DNA of 64,000 nt, taken from Prorocentrum cordatum. Taxonomy: Eukaryota > Sar > Dinophyceae > Prorocentrales > Prorocentraceae. Positions 21,842 to 32,384 of the stretch are shown here, one piece after another. The stretch is taken from positions 7,501 to 71,500 of the forward strand of contig CAUYUJ010000371.1 of assembly GCA_963575745.1 (NCBI GenBank), given 5' to 3'. Numbering within the stretch: position 1 is the first letter of the stretch; the number at the start of each line of letters is the position of its first letter. The notes below the pieces were generated by a model that was given only the letters and a program-made list of their open reading frames with translations, searched no databases and was not told the origin of the DNA. Position numbers and translations under genes: made by a program.

Positions 21842-23775
21842 ACGCCTGCTGCGCCGTGCGAGCCTGCAACGGATAGAGACCGCACCCCACGCGCACCCCC
21901 CTCTGTTATCGAGACTTTGCCACGCCTGCCGCGCCCTGCACGCCTGAAACGCAGAGAGTCCGCACCCCCTGTGCACCCCCTGTGCACCCCTGTGTCCCGC
22001 GCCTGCCATGGCCTGCGCACCTGCAACGCATAGAGACCGCACCCGCTGCGCACCCCCCTGGTGTCGAGAAAATGCAGCGCCTGCCGTGCCCTGCGCGCCT
22101 GCAGCGCATAGAGACCGCACCCCCTGCCCACCCCCACTGGCGTCGAGAATTCCCACGCCTGCCGCGCCCTGCGCGCCTGCAACGCATAGAGACCGCACCC
22201 CCTGCGCACCCTCCTGGCGTCGAGAAAATGCCACGCCTGCCGCGCCCTGCGCGCCTGCAACGCATAGAGACCGCACCCCCTGTGCACCCCCTCTGCCGTC
22301 GAGAAAGTGCCGCGCCTGCCGCGCCCTGCGCGCCTGCAGCGCATAGAGACCGCACCCCCTGCGCACCCTCCTGGCGTCGAGAAAGTGCCGCGCCTGCCGT
22401 GCCCTGCGCGCCTGCAACGCATAGGGGCCGCACCCGATGTGCACCCCCTCTGGCGTCGAGAATTCCCACGCCTGCCGCGCCCTGCGCGCCTGCAACGCAT
22501 AGAGACCGCACCCCCTGCGCACCCTCCTGGTGTCGAGAAAATGCCGCGCATGCCGCGCCCGCGCCTGCAACGCATAGAGACCGCACCCCCTGCGCACACC
22601 TTCTGGCGCCGAGAAAGTGCCACGCCTGCCGTGCCCTGCGCGCCTGCAACGCATAGAGACCGCACCCCCTGCGCACCCCCTCGGGTGTCGAGAATTCCCA
22701 CGCCTGCCGCGCCCTGCGCGCCTGCAATGCATAGAGACCGCACCCTCTGTGCACCCCCTCTGGCGTCGAGAAAGTGCCACGCCTGCCGTGCCCTGCGCGC
22801 CTGCAACGCATAGAGACCGCACCCCCTGCGCACCCTCCTGGTGTCGAGAAAATGCAGCGCCTGCCGTGCCCTGCGCGCCTGCAACGCATAGAGACCGCAC
22901 CCCCTGTGCACCCCCTCTGGCGTCGAGAAAGTGCCACGCCTGCCGTGCCCTGCGCGCCTGCAACGCATAGAGACCGCACCCCCTGCGCACCCTCCTGGTG
23001 TAGAGACAATGCCGCGCCTGCCGTGCCCTGCGCGCCTGCAACGCATAGAGACCGTACCCCCCGTGCACCCCCTCGTGTGGAGAATCCCCACGCCTGCCAT
23101 GCCCTGCGCACCTGCAACGCATAGAGACCGCACCCCCTGCGCTCCCTCCTGGTGTCGAGAAAATGCAGCGCCTGCCGTGCCCTGCGCGCCTGCAACGCAT
23201 AGAGACCGCACCCGATGTGCACCCCCTCTGGTGTCGAGAAAATGCCACGCCTGCCGCGCCCTGCGCGCCTGCAACGCATAGAGACCGCACCCCATGCGCA
23301 CCCTCCTGGTGTCGAGAAAGTGCCGCGCCTGCCGTGCCTTGCGCGCCTGCAACGCATAGAGACCGCACCCCCTGCGCACCCCCTCTGGCGTCGAGAATTC
23401 CCACGCCTGCCGCGCCCTGCGCGCCTGCAACGCATAGAGAACGCGCCCGCTGCGCACCCTCCTGGTGTCGAGAAAGTGCAGCGCCTGCCGTGCCCTGCGC
23501 GCCTGCAACGCATAGAGACCGCACCCCATGTGCATCCCTCTAGTGTCGAGAATTCCCACGCCTGCCGTGCCCTGCGCGCCTGCAACGCATAGAGACCGCA
23601 CCCTCTGCGCACCCTCCTGGTGTCGAGAGAGTGCCGCGCCTGCCGTGCCCTGCGCGCCTGCAACGCATAGAGACCGCACCCCCCGCGCACCGCCTCTGTT
23701 ATCGAGACATTGCCACGCCTGCCGCACCCTGCATTCCTGCGCGCGGCCGCCGTGAGGGGCCACCCCCTGCGCACC
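21842..23775. repeat. 78-79 bp satellite array 1, about 24 copies
   Basis: The unit contains GCAACGCATAGAGACCGCAC and GCCTGCCGYGCCCTGCGCGC, and ends in a GTCGAGAA segment. Units alternate 78 and 79 bp, so the pattern repeats exactly every 157 bp. The array has no stop codons in most frames, so several overlapping frames of 500-700 codons are open on the minus strand and shorter ones on the plus strand. None should be treated as a gene. Confidence 0.95.
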
Positions 23776-23777
23776 CC

Positions 23778-23930
23778 CTAAGCTGAGCTGTGCTGTGCTG
23801 AGCTGGGCTGAGCTATGCTGTGCTGTGCTGTGCTGCGCTGTGCTGTGCTGAGATGAGCTGAGCTGTGCTGTGCTGAGCTGTGCCGTGCTGAGCTGAGCTG
23901 AGCTGAGATGTGCTGAGCAGTGCTGTGAGG
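23778..23930. repeat. GAGCT/GTGCT pentamer repeat
   Basis: About 30 tandem copies of the 5-bp units GAGCT and GTGCT, next to the end of satellite array 1. This pentamer block is absent after array 2. Confidence 0.9.
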
Positions 23931-24204
23931 AGGAAGAGCGAGGCGCGCGTGGGAGCGTCGCGGGTGCGGCGCGGCAAGGAAGAAAACCACAACCCCACGA
24001 AGCACGTGGGGAAAAACATCAAACGTTTTCGGTCCCCGCCCATTCCGGCTCCGGAGTCCAGGAGGGCCCGCCAGGAGTGCGAGGTCCGAAAACCTTTGAT
24101 TGTTTTTTTTCTCTGGTAGTGCAACAAGTTTTGTCTTGGTTGTTTTGGTAGAGTCACAGGTTTCGCGGCCCTAAGACAAGGAAACCGGCGACAGTCATTG
24201 GAAA

Positions 24205-26052
24205 ACAAATTACGCTACCGAGGAACCCCACATACCTATATTATGGCTGGAGTGATGATAGCTGAAAAGAAGCATGTGAGAATGATGTCGGTGGCCGTTC
24301 CCTGCGAAATGACACGCCTGCTGCGCCGTGCGAGCCTGCAACGGATAGAGACCGCACCCCACGCGCACCCCCCTCTGTCATCGAGACTTTGCCACGCCTG
24401 CCGCGCCCTGCACGCCTGAAACGCATAGAGACCGCACCCCCTGTGCACCCCCTCTGGTGTCGAGAATTCCCACGCCTGCCATGCCCTGCGCACCTGCAAC
24501 GCATAGAGACCGCACCCCCTGTGCACCCTCCTGGTGTCGAGAAAATGCAGCGCTTGCCGTGCCCTGCGCGCCTGCAAGGCATGGAGACCGCACCCCCTGT
24601 GCACCCCCTCTGGTGTCGAGAAAGTGCCGCGCCTGCCGCGCCCTGCACGCCTGAAACGCATAGAGACCGCACCCCCTGCGCACCCTCCCGGCTGAGAAAA
24701 TGCAGCGCCTGCCGTGCCCTGCGCGCCTGCAACGCATAGAGACCGCACCCCCTGTGCACCCCCTTCTGGCGTCGAGAAAATGCCACGCCTGCCGCGCCCT
24801 GCGCGCCTGCAACGCATAGAGACCGCACCCCCTGCGCACCCTCCTGGTGTCGAGAGAGTGCCGCGCCTGCCGTGCCCTGCGCGCCTGCGACGCATAGAGA
24901 CCGCACCCCCTGTGCACCCCCTCTGGCGTCGAGAATTCCCACTCCTGCCGCGCCCTGCGCGCCTGCAACGCATAGAGACCGCGCCCCCTGCGCACCTTCC
25001 TGGTGTCGAGAAAATGCCGCGCCTGCCGCGCCCGCGCCTGCAACGCATAGAGACCGCACCCCCTGTGCACCCCCTCTGGCGTCGAGAAAGTGCCACGCCT
25101 GCCGCGCCCTGCGCACCTGCAACGCATAGAGACCGGAGCCCCTGTGCACCCACTCTGGCGTCGAGAATTCCCATGCCTGCCGCGCCCTGCGCGCCTGCAA
25201 CGCATAGAGACCGCACCCCCTGCGCGCCCACCTGGCGTCGAGAAAATGCCGCGCCTGCCGTGCCCTGCGCGCCTGCAACGCATAGAGACCGCACCCCCTG
25301 CCCACCCCCACTGGCGTCGAGAATTCCCACGCCTGCCGCGCCCTGCGCGCCTGCAACGCATAGAGACAGCACCCCCTGCGCACCCTCCTGGTGTCGAGAA
25401 AATGCCGCGCCTGCCGTGCCCTGCGCGCCTGCAGCGCATAAAGACAGCACCCCCTGTGCACCCCCTCTGTGGTCGAGAAAGTGCCACGCCTGCCGCGCCC
25501 TGCGCGCCTGCAACGCATAGAGACCGCACCCCCTGCGCACCCCCCCGGTGTCGAGAGAGTGCCGCGCCTGCCGTGCCCTGCGCGCCTGCAACGCATAGAG
25601 ACCGCACCCCCTGCGCACCCCCTCTGGCGTCGAGAAAGTGCCACGCCTGCCGTGCCCTGCGCGCCTGCAACGCATAGAGACCGCACCCCCTGCGCACCCT
25701 CCCGGCGTCGAGAAAGTGCCGCGCCTGCCGTGCCCTGCGCGCCTGCAACGCAGAGACCGCACCCGATGTGCACCCCCTCCGGCGGCAGTGCTGTTAGGAG
25801 GAGGGGAGGCGCAAGGTGAGACGCGGGGGTGCGAGGTGAGACGCGGGTGCGACGCGGCAGGAAAGAAAACCAGAACCCCACGAAGCATGCGGGGAATAAA
25901 ATCAAAGGTTTTCGGCCCCCGCCCACCCGGGCCCCAGGGGGGCCCGCCAGGAGCGCGAGATCCGAAAACCTTTGATGCTCGTTTTTTTTAAAGTGGTGTC
26001 ACAAGTTGCGTTTCTTTGTTTTTTGGTAGTGTCACAGGCTTCGTGGCCCCAG
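24205..26052. mobile_element. Fold-back element 2 with satellite core (partial duplicate)
   Basis: The left flank block (from 24211, TACGCTACCGAGGAACCCCA) repeats that of element 1 at 21719. The right end (25981-26050) repeats the right end of element 1 and is the inverted counterpart of the left end at 21660. It has no left terminal repeat of its own, so it looks like a tandem duplication of most of element 1 rather than an independent insertion. Confidence 0.6.
24313..25795. repeat. 78-79 bp satellite array 2, about 19 copies
   Basis: The same satellite family as array 1, with the same 78/79 alternation. Some units are shortened, for example the one near 25020 that lacks a CTGCG. Open frames on both strands are repeat products. 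Confidence 0.95.
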
Positions 26053-27087
26053 CGCCCAGTCCTGGAAACGTCTCCCTCGTCAAATCCGTGGAAACCCTGG
26101 AAACCCTGGGCGCCCTGAAAAGAATCGGTGCGTTTCTTGGCATGGGCCCCGACTGCAGCGTCAAACCAAACACCCCCGTTCACCCGCCCTTCCTGGAGGT
26201 CGAAGGTCAGGCCGGAAAGAATGCCTTTCGACAGCGGTCGACCCCTCCGCTCCGCCGCCACCAAACATAACGGCGCAGCTCTGTCGCCCTCGTCCGAGCA
26301 CGGGGCGCGCGACATGCACCTCGCTCATATCGCCGAAGCCTCTTGGCCCCCGGTGGGGGGGCACTCAAATCAACGCTGGGATTCTAGCGGGCCCCGCTCG
26401 CCCGCACTTCCTGGAGGTAGAAGACGCTCGCGCGCCTGTGCCCACAGCCGGGCAGGCGTCCGCCGCGCGCAGCACCCATGGCACCGCGCGGATAGCCGCC
26501 CCATCCCAGGGCCCCACTGGGCGACCCACGCGCGCCTGAAGCCAAAGGCTCTGCAACGCAAGCTCTATCAACCGACCAACCAGCAGGCAGCCGCGATAGA
26601 ATGCGCATGAGGATTTTCCCCCGCCCACCTCTCCTCAGTTCCCCCCGCCCCCTGCCACCCCGACGTTGGATGAGAGAGTCGAGGAGGGAAGGTTTGACGA
26701 CGATGGGGGGGTGAGGAAGACGGTTGAAAAAAAGAGCAAGCGACGCGAAGGTCGACGGAAGAACATTGAAGAGGAGAGTTGAGGAAGAACACAGATGAAG
26801 GGGTTGAGCAGGAGGGTCGAGGGGGCAGGGCTCAGAAGTGCAGCGGAGATAGGGGACGAGGAAGACGACGACGAAGAGTTCGGAAGGTTCCTCTTCCTGC
26901 CCTCCCCGCCCTCCTGCGCGCAGCCGCCGGGGGGCGCCGGGAACCTTCGAGGACCTCCGGGGGCGCCCAGAGACCTCCTGGGGCCGCCTGCAGGCGACGA
27001 AAAGCTCACGCCACATACACTTAAGTGCCCCGTCCACAGCCCCCCCCCCCCCCCTGAAAGTCCTGACTGATGGGCGCCCCCTCCTTC
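26053..27087. other. Spacer, probable 3' portion of an SL-tagged retrocopy
   Basis: Downstream, in minus-strand sense, of the spliced-leader insertion. Minus frames are Arg/Gly/Pro rich with no recognised domain. A C run lies at 27042-27053. I could not find a poly(A) or other end for the retrocopy. Confidence 0.3.
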
Positions 27088-27258
27088 TCACCCCACCGCT
27101 GCAGCAACATTCCCTCGCCATGCCCCCAAGAACGGGGGCGCCGAAGGACGCTGCTGAGGGACGCGTGGAAGAGGGGCATGACAGCGGCAACAGGTCTTGT
27201 ACCACGGGGGGGCCCCCTTGTTGCCACAATTGGGGCATGCCCAGCCATGGCTGGCCAT
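27088..27258 (-). CDS. Short ORF with RanBP2-type zinc finger, behind a spliced leader
   Basis: The ATG at 27256-27258 starts a 56-residue ORF beginning MASHGWACPNCGNKGAPPWY, followed by KTCCRCHAPLP. This is a W-x-C-x2-C...C-x2-C arrangement (Trp6, Cys8, Cys11, Cys23, Cys26), typical of RanBP2-type zinc fingers that bind RNA or protein. The ORF lies about 90 bases downstream of the spliced-leader/relict pair at 27346-27382, so it would be the first ORF of that transcript. I associate such N-terminal fingers with LINE ORF1 proteins in dinoflagellates, from memory only. It stops early, so it is either truncated by a frameshift or a broken retrocopy. Confidence 0.5.
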   Translation of the reverse strand: MASHGWACPNCGNKGAPPWYKTCCRCHAPLPRVPQQRPSAPPFLGAWRGNVAAAVG

Positions 27259-27345
27259 GGGGGGCGCCCGAGCAAGGAAGAAATGGGGCCGCGGCCCCAC
27301 GAAGCCGAAAACCAACAGGGCTGAGCCCCTTGAGCGAAGCTCCTC

Positions 27346-27382
27346 CTTGAGCCAAAATGGCTTGAGCCAACGTGGCTACGGA
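27346..27382 (-). other. Spliced leader followed by relict spliced leader
   Basis: On the minus strand, 27382-27361 reads TCCGTAGCCACGTTGGCTCA then AG. This 22-mer matches the dinoflagellate spliced leader (DCCGTAGCCATTTTGGCTCA then AG) with two differences in the centre. Directly after it, 27360-27346 reads CCATTTTGGCTCAAG, the last 15 bases of the canonical leader with no mismatch. This is the known signature of an mRNA that was trans-spliced, reverse-transcribed into the genome, then transcribed and trans-spliced again at the AG within the old leader. Confidence 0.9.
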
Positions 27383-27389
27383 TGCTCCT

Positions 27390-29540
27390 TGTCCCCCATC
27401 GCCCTCCTTCCCCCCCCCTCCCCCCCCCCCTCCTCGCGGGGCGCCGAAGTGGAAGCGGCGGGCGCGCTGACCCTGGGCCCCCTTAGTCCCTCACCCCCCC
27501 CCCCCCCCGCCCCCCCCCCTCTTCCTCGGGGCGCGCAGGGGGAAGCGGCGGGCGCGGCCGACCCGAGACCCCCCCCCCCCGCCACCCCCCCGTTAAGCGC
27601 AGGTAAATCCATGAAGGCCTGTCGGGCCTTGCCGCACTTCAGCTCATGGCCAAGTTCTCGTTGCTGCAGCGCCCCATGCACTCATGGATCTTCTCAACCT
27701 GCTGCTTCGCCTGGGGGTCGATACCCCCCTCGCCCTTAGACGGCGCTGTAGTGGCCGCGCAGCAGGGTGCGCGGGTAACTCCCCCCTCCTCCTCGGCCTT
27801 CGCCTCGACGCTCTCCTGGACCTCCACCGTCGCCTTCTCCTTCCACGATGGGCCGTGCCAGCGCCCCCGTCAACTCCTTCAGCGACTCGCGGACTTCTCC
27901 CAGCTTCATCTGAGGGGGGCCGCTCGCGAACTCCTGGCTCCGCATCTTCGCGAGCCCCAAGGACGCCCCTGGTTAATTTGATGCGCAGCTTCGACCCTTC
28001 GGAAAAGCAACTCCCAGAGTGTCTTCGGGCAGTCGCACACTTCCTAATCAAAGAAAGGGCGCCCCCAGCCCCTTGAATGGTTACCTTGCACGTAGTAAAC
28101 AATACTTGCCGTCGATCACCTGCGCGATGGCCGCGTCGGAGATGAAGGCGATCATCTCCTTGCAGATATTCTCGTTCAGCTTGATGTTGTAGATGTCCTC
28201 GGGGGACTTGACGAACGACCGCCAGGAGAGACGTCGCGTTCTGCAACTCGTTCCAGACCTTCCTCTGGCCCGCCCTCGTCATCAGGTAGTAGCCCATCAA
28301 CGCCATGACCTCTCTGCTCCTCGTACTTCTCGTAGCCCCTCGATCCTCGTCCACGTGCTCCACCTTCTGTTCGTGCTCGCCCCCGACCTGGCTCATGAAG
28401 ACCTGACTCTCTGGAACTGCCGCCCCCAATGCCTGCGTGAATTCGTTCGCGCCGGATCTGCGCGATGGACTTGTTCAAGAGGCTGTTCTGCTACTCGCTG
28501 AGGTTGGTCACAGGTCGCTGATGTCGGCTCCGAGGTGACCCCCCAGGTTCGCGACCCGCTGGCTGGTCGTGTCGCTGGCGTTCTCACCCTGCAGCAGCTC
28601 GCGAAGGGCCGTGAGGGAATTGTCTCGAGGTGACTCGTCCAGCTCCTCCCACTCCTCCGGCTCGTCCTGCTCGTCCTTCGGGTGCCGGGTGGCTGGCTGG
28701 CTGCGCTCTGGCCTCGAAGTTGCTCTCGTACTTGTCGGTGCCGCCCATCTGCTCGTGGTCGCAGTCGCCTCGGTCTCCGTCTCCTTTCTCGCGCTGCCCT
28801 TCTTGCTCCTCGGATGCCATCCCCCGAAATGCGTCTCCAGGTCCTTGTGCTCCTCGTGCGCCTCGATCACCTCCTGCGCCCCCTTCGCCGCCTTCGGGTA
28901 GTGCTCAAGATGTAGCTTGCGCGCGCTGCGCTGGGCGTCGAAGGCCCCCGCGTTTCCCGCCGGGGCTGCTGAACTCGTGGATGCAGTTCGCCTCCTTCTT
29001 TGGATCGCGGCCCCTGGATCTCGCCCCCGTCATCGGCTGGCGAGGGCCCTGGCTGGCGACCTCGAAGTACCTGCAAATCATCGCTCCTGTCGGCGGCCCC
29101 GGCTCGTCGCTGATCTCGCGCCAAGGCCTCTTGAATCTTGAAGGCCCCCCACGGCTCGGCGGCGAACTTCTCCTTAAGCTATTTCGCCTTGAACGCTACA
29201 GGCTTCGCCTCTGCTGCAGGCGACTCCGCCTGCCCCGTTGAAGCCGCTGGCCCTCGCGATGATAAGGGCTGCGAGCGCCGAGTAGGAGGAACTTGGGGGC
29301 TCATCGCATGACATGGAGACATGGATAAATACTGGCTGAGGCTGCTCCTGGGGCACCTGCCCGCGAAATCTGACTCGAGCCGAACGTGCTTTTCGGAATT
29401 ATGCCGCTGCTGTCGCGCCGTTTTCGATTGACCGCTTCGAAAATCACGTCGTTGCGCCCGCTGCTGCTCTTGCTTAGGATGCCGCATTTGTAGTCATGTT
29501 CGCTATTGTCTGCTCTGGCGCTGTTGCGCTGGTCGCTGCT
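27390..29540 (-). pseudogene. Unassigned retroelement debris (between protease and SL insertion)
   Basis: Minus frames contain protein-like pieces that need frame changes: LNENICKEMIAFISDAAIAQ followed by VIDGKYCLL (about 28200-28100), GEVRESLKELTGALARPIVE (about 27900) and KQQVEKIHECMGRCSNENLA (about 27650). Charged coiled-coil-like stretches lie at 28510-28870. Position suggests the missing middle of Copia element A (integrase expected), but I see no integrase HHCC or DDE motif. C/G runs lie at about 27415-27430 and 27500-27590. Confidence 0.35.
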
Positions 29541-29545
29541 CTCGT

Positions 29546-30334
29546 TTACCTTGCCGCTGTTCCCTGGCTGCTTGCTCCTCCCGCTTCGTGCCGCCCCAGC
29601 CCCTCGTAGTGCTCGCGTTTTTCGTGCTGCTCTCTGTCTCGCGCTTGCCCTAGGCCCCCCGCTTGCAGCTCGTCGAGGCCGAGGAGAAGCATGTTCCGAT
29701 TTGGGGGGCGTCTGAAGCTTCCCGGGACTGACGCCGATCGATGGATGCACTCGAAACTCGCCCCGAAGTCCATCGAAACCTCCTTCGCGCACTGAGACCA
29801 GCTGCCAGGCTCACTCCACAGCTGCGCGACGCTGCCCAGTTGCAGCAGGAAGTGCTCGCCTCCAGCGCGGGCCAGAGGAAGCCCTCCATTCTGCTCTGGT
29901 AGATCAATCTCCGAAAGGAGCACGCGCAGCGATGCCTTCAGCTCAACGACGAAGGTCTTGGAAAGAGGTGGCGGGGCAGCGCCCTTGACCAAGCGCGCGA
30001 AAATCGCGCCGCTGAACTTCCCCAGCGCGATCGGGATGATGACGCCCCCCGTCGCCGCGCAGACCTGGTCGTTCCCGGAGCGGCACTTCTTGTGGAAAGG
30101 CATCGACTCCAGCGCGATACCGCAGCGCCCCTCGCAGCGCTTGACCCGCCCGCCGCACGCCTCGAGACCCATCGCGTTGAAACCGCATGCAGCGTCGACG
30201 GCTCCCCAGCATGGCCTGCCCGACTTCCCGATGTCCACCGCCAGGTCGACGTGCTCCGCGAAGCTGGACCTCGACGCCACCTTCGCCCCAGTAGCGGCGT
30301 AAGTGCACACCCCGTCGTCCGGGAGAGCCGCCAT
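29546..30334 (-). pseudogene. Copia A: degenerate aspartic protease region
   Basis: A 262-codon frame. CWGAVDAACGFNAMGLEACG occupies the place of the retropepsin active site: an intact copy would have VDT[AG], and here Thr is replaced by Ala. A glycine-rich strand segment follows (CAATGGVIIPIALGKFSGAI), then LKASLRVLLSEIDLPEQNGG, resembling the lL..Lga.id segment found after the protease flap. The remaining residues are Gly/Arg rich and probably out of frame. It follows the CCHC knuckle directly, as expected for gag-protease order. Confidence 0.55.
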
Positions 30335-30361
30335 CGCGATGAAACCTCACGTCGGCTTGTT

Positions 30362-30871
30362 CTTGCTCTTACTCTTGGGATTGTCTGGGCACTCGTTGTG
30401 TCAGTGCCCGAGCTTCTTGCAGATGCCGCACTTGGTCCGCCTCTTGACGCCCTCGATCTTCTCCTCAGCCTCCCAGCGGTCCCTGATGTCGTGGGGCCCC
30501 CTGTTGGTCTTCTTGTCGGCGACGATATTCCCGGCCGCTCCCCGCGCCCTTGGCTTCGGAGGCGGCGCGATGAGCGCCGCCAGGCAATCCAGCACCTCCG
30601 TCCCCGTCAGGATCTCGCCACTCTCCGGCCTGTCGTCGGCGCCGTTCGTCTCGTCACCCTCGATGCCCAGCATGTTCGACATCGCGTCGTGGACGATGTT
30701 GTCCACGCATCCTCCTTCTGAGGTTGTTGGCTCTTCTTCTTCTCGTACTCCTGCCAGGTAAGCCGTCCTCGTGGGCGTCGTCTTGTCGGTCGCCGTGTTG
30801 TCGTCCGTCATGCGCTTGAGAACCGCGACGAGCTTGTTCACGCCGTAGTCGCACCCTGTCTGGGTGAGCAC
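30362..30871 (-). pseudogene. Copia A: gag C-terminus with CCHC zinc knuckle broken by TGA
   Basis: The frame runs from an acidic region (GIEGDETNGADDRPESGEIL) through RWEAEEKIEGVKRRTKCGIC to KKLGH. A TGA stop (30401-30403) comes next, and the same frame then continues HNECPDNPKSKSKNK. If the stop replaced a Trp codon, the motif is a standard C-x2-C-x4-H-x4-C nucleocapsid knuckle. One point mutation therefore separates this copy from an open gag-protease frame at this spot. Confidence 0.75.
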
Positions 30872-30904
30872 CTGGTTCCGCCCCGTCCTGGCCAGTCCTG
30901 CTCC

Positions 30905-31700
30905 TCATCATAAGAGGAAGACCATGGCCGTCTCGTTGAACGCGTTGGATAGTAACCTGACAAGCTCGCCCTGATCTGCTCGGACCAGGTCGGCGAACTT
31001 CATCGGCGTCTCGTCGCGCGACCTCGGCGCCGCGAACAGCGTCTTCTCGGGCTGCTGGAAGGTCTCGGCGTCCGCTACTGGAAATGCCAGCGCGTCCAGG
31101 GCCGTGACCACAGCCTTCAGCCCTCCTGGATACTGGACACTTCCTGGTCGTAGGTGTCGCGTTGCAGTCGCCGCCCCCCTCGCCAGGTGTGAGAGCATGG
31201 TCTCTCCGTGCTGCTCTGGCGGTACCGCTGTGAGTTGACTCCACCTGTCTATAGCTGGCCTCTTCTCGCGCCACTCGACGTGGCCCTTTCCGCCCCAGGC
31301 TGGACATGGTGGACCTTTTCCTCTGCGCGCTCCTCGTCGTCGATATCCATCGTGCTCGTCGGTTGCCACCAGTCTGCTTCGCGCTTCTACAACTGCCTTC
31401 TTCACCTGCTCTGGCGCGCCGAAGCCTCTCGAGCGCGATGACTCGTCGGGGCGCGTCGGACCCGCTGTTCTCGAACGCGCCACCGCGCCTCTCCTCGGAT
31501 AACCCAGCCATCGCAGTCGTCGCTTGCCCACCAGGCTCAGCGGTCGACCTGCAGACCTCGGCTCGTTCTTGAATGCTGCTCCCGTTTCGCACTCCTGCTC
31601 GATGGCCGACCCCGTCGCCTCCGGGGGCCCCGCGAACGGTCGTCGTCGGTGCCGTGCTGAAGCTCCCCCTTGCTACCGTTCTGCTTATCGTCGTCAAAGA
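30905..31700 (-). pseudogene. Copia A: gag core
   Basis: Two overlapping frames carry the signal. The better one (30908-31200) reads MLSHLARGAATATRHLRPGS, GGLKAVVTALDALAFPVADA and RSRDETPMKFADLVRADQGE, then LVRLL. This follows the usual Copia gag pattern: a helix with L..L.G.a, a 'G...l...Ld..f' helix, and 'R...Es...y......' before a further helix. Upstream pieces to about 31700 are in other frames. Gag would form the particle; this copy is broken. Confidence 0.6.
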
Positions 31701-31762
31701 GGTCTCATCTGCCGTTGGCGTTGCGACCGCCGCCTTTGCCGTCGCTGCGCTTACCGCGCGCG

Positions 31763-31927
31763 GATGGGTTCCCCAGCGCCGTCGGTCGTCGTCGAGTCAC
31801 CGCGCGAGACGGTAGAAAATGAACAAGGATATGGCGAGCTCTTTTCAATAGCATGCGCACATGACCCTGGAAGGGGGCCGCCAGGCCCCCTATCCCTGAA
31901 CCGAGAGACAGCGGTTAGGAAAAAAAG
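31763..31927 (-). repeat. Candidate 5' LTR of Copia element A, first part (interrupted)
   Basis: Matches 16692-16860 in the same orientation, including the AAGGGGGCCGCCAGGCCCCC palindrome, and ends at ...TTAGGAAAAAAAG. At that exact point the sequence changes to the end of element B. The rest of this LTR resumes at 54721. Confidence 0.6.
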
Positions 31928-32224
31928 TGTTTTGCCTGGGCACTCGTCATCCCTGCAGCATGTCCCGATGATGTCCCATAGCCAATGGGCTTCACAGAAG
32001 ACATGGGCGAGAAAACATAATGCCGTGAAGCATGCAACAGATTCAACCCTGAAGGGAGGAGGCCGGCCCGCCGGCCGACGCGCGCGGCCGCGCTCCTTTT
32101 CTGTTCCACCTGAGTCAAACAGCTTCAGGTAATATCCAAGTCAAGAAGAGAAGCGGGCAGTGCAAGCAAAGCAAGTGCGGGTGAGAAGGGCAGGAACCAG
32201 GCGGCACGAAGGGGCGCATTGACT
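31928..32224 (-). repeat. Element B 3' LTR
   Basis: A direct repeat of 54414-54720. On the minus strand it starts AGTCAATGCG and ends GGCAAAACA. It contains a GGCCGGCCCGCCGGCC palindromic stretch and CTTCAGGTAATATCCAAGTC. It ends in CA but does not start with TG, a departure from the usual TG...CA ends. Confidence 0.85.
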
Positions 32225-32232
32225 CCCCCCGC
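32225..32232 (-). promoter_or_regulatory. Candidate polypurine tract of element B
   Basis: On the minus strand GCGGGGGG directly abuts the first base of the 3' LTR, where plus-strand DNA synthesis is primed in LTR retrotransposons. It is short for a polypurine tract, so this rests on position as well as composition. Confidence 0.55.
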
Positions 32233-32384
32233 AGCGGGATGCGTTGAGCCGCCCCGACCCCATACCCACCAGGCCTGTAAATATGTACAATCACCAGAGC
32301 GAGCCCCAAAAGACAAGTTCTACCGCTCGACGGTGGGCGCCTGGGGGCAGAAGGCCGGAGAAGCCCGACGTTCCCCGCCTGAAT

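Larger units (their letters stand above)
21660..24172. mobile_element. Fold-back element 1 with satellite core
   Basis: The left end (21660-21720) contains GCCACGAAACCTGTGACACT followed by ACCAAAAAG. The right end (about 24100-24172) is its inverted counterpart, with TTTTGGTAGAGTCACAGG and TTTCGCGGC. Extended inverted similarity is about 60 bp. The interior is a flank block (21719-21840), the 78-79 bp satellite, a pentamer repeat and a second flank block with a CCAGGAGTGCGAGGTCCGAA segment. No transposase is visible, so this would be non-autonomous. I saw no unambiguous target duplication. Confidence 0.6.

Noticed and set aside
21565-23774. Minus-strand frames of 590-730 codons across satellite array 1
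   Set aside because: All three frames are open because the repeat lacks stop codons. Unit length alternates 78/79 bp, and the translations are the same satellite read in different frames.
27390-29540. Integrase of Copia element A
   Set aside because: Expected by position, but no zinc head (H..H..C..C) or DDE segment could be found in any frame.
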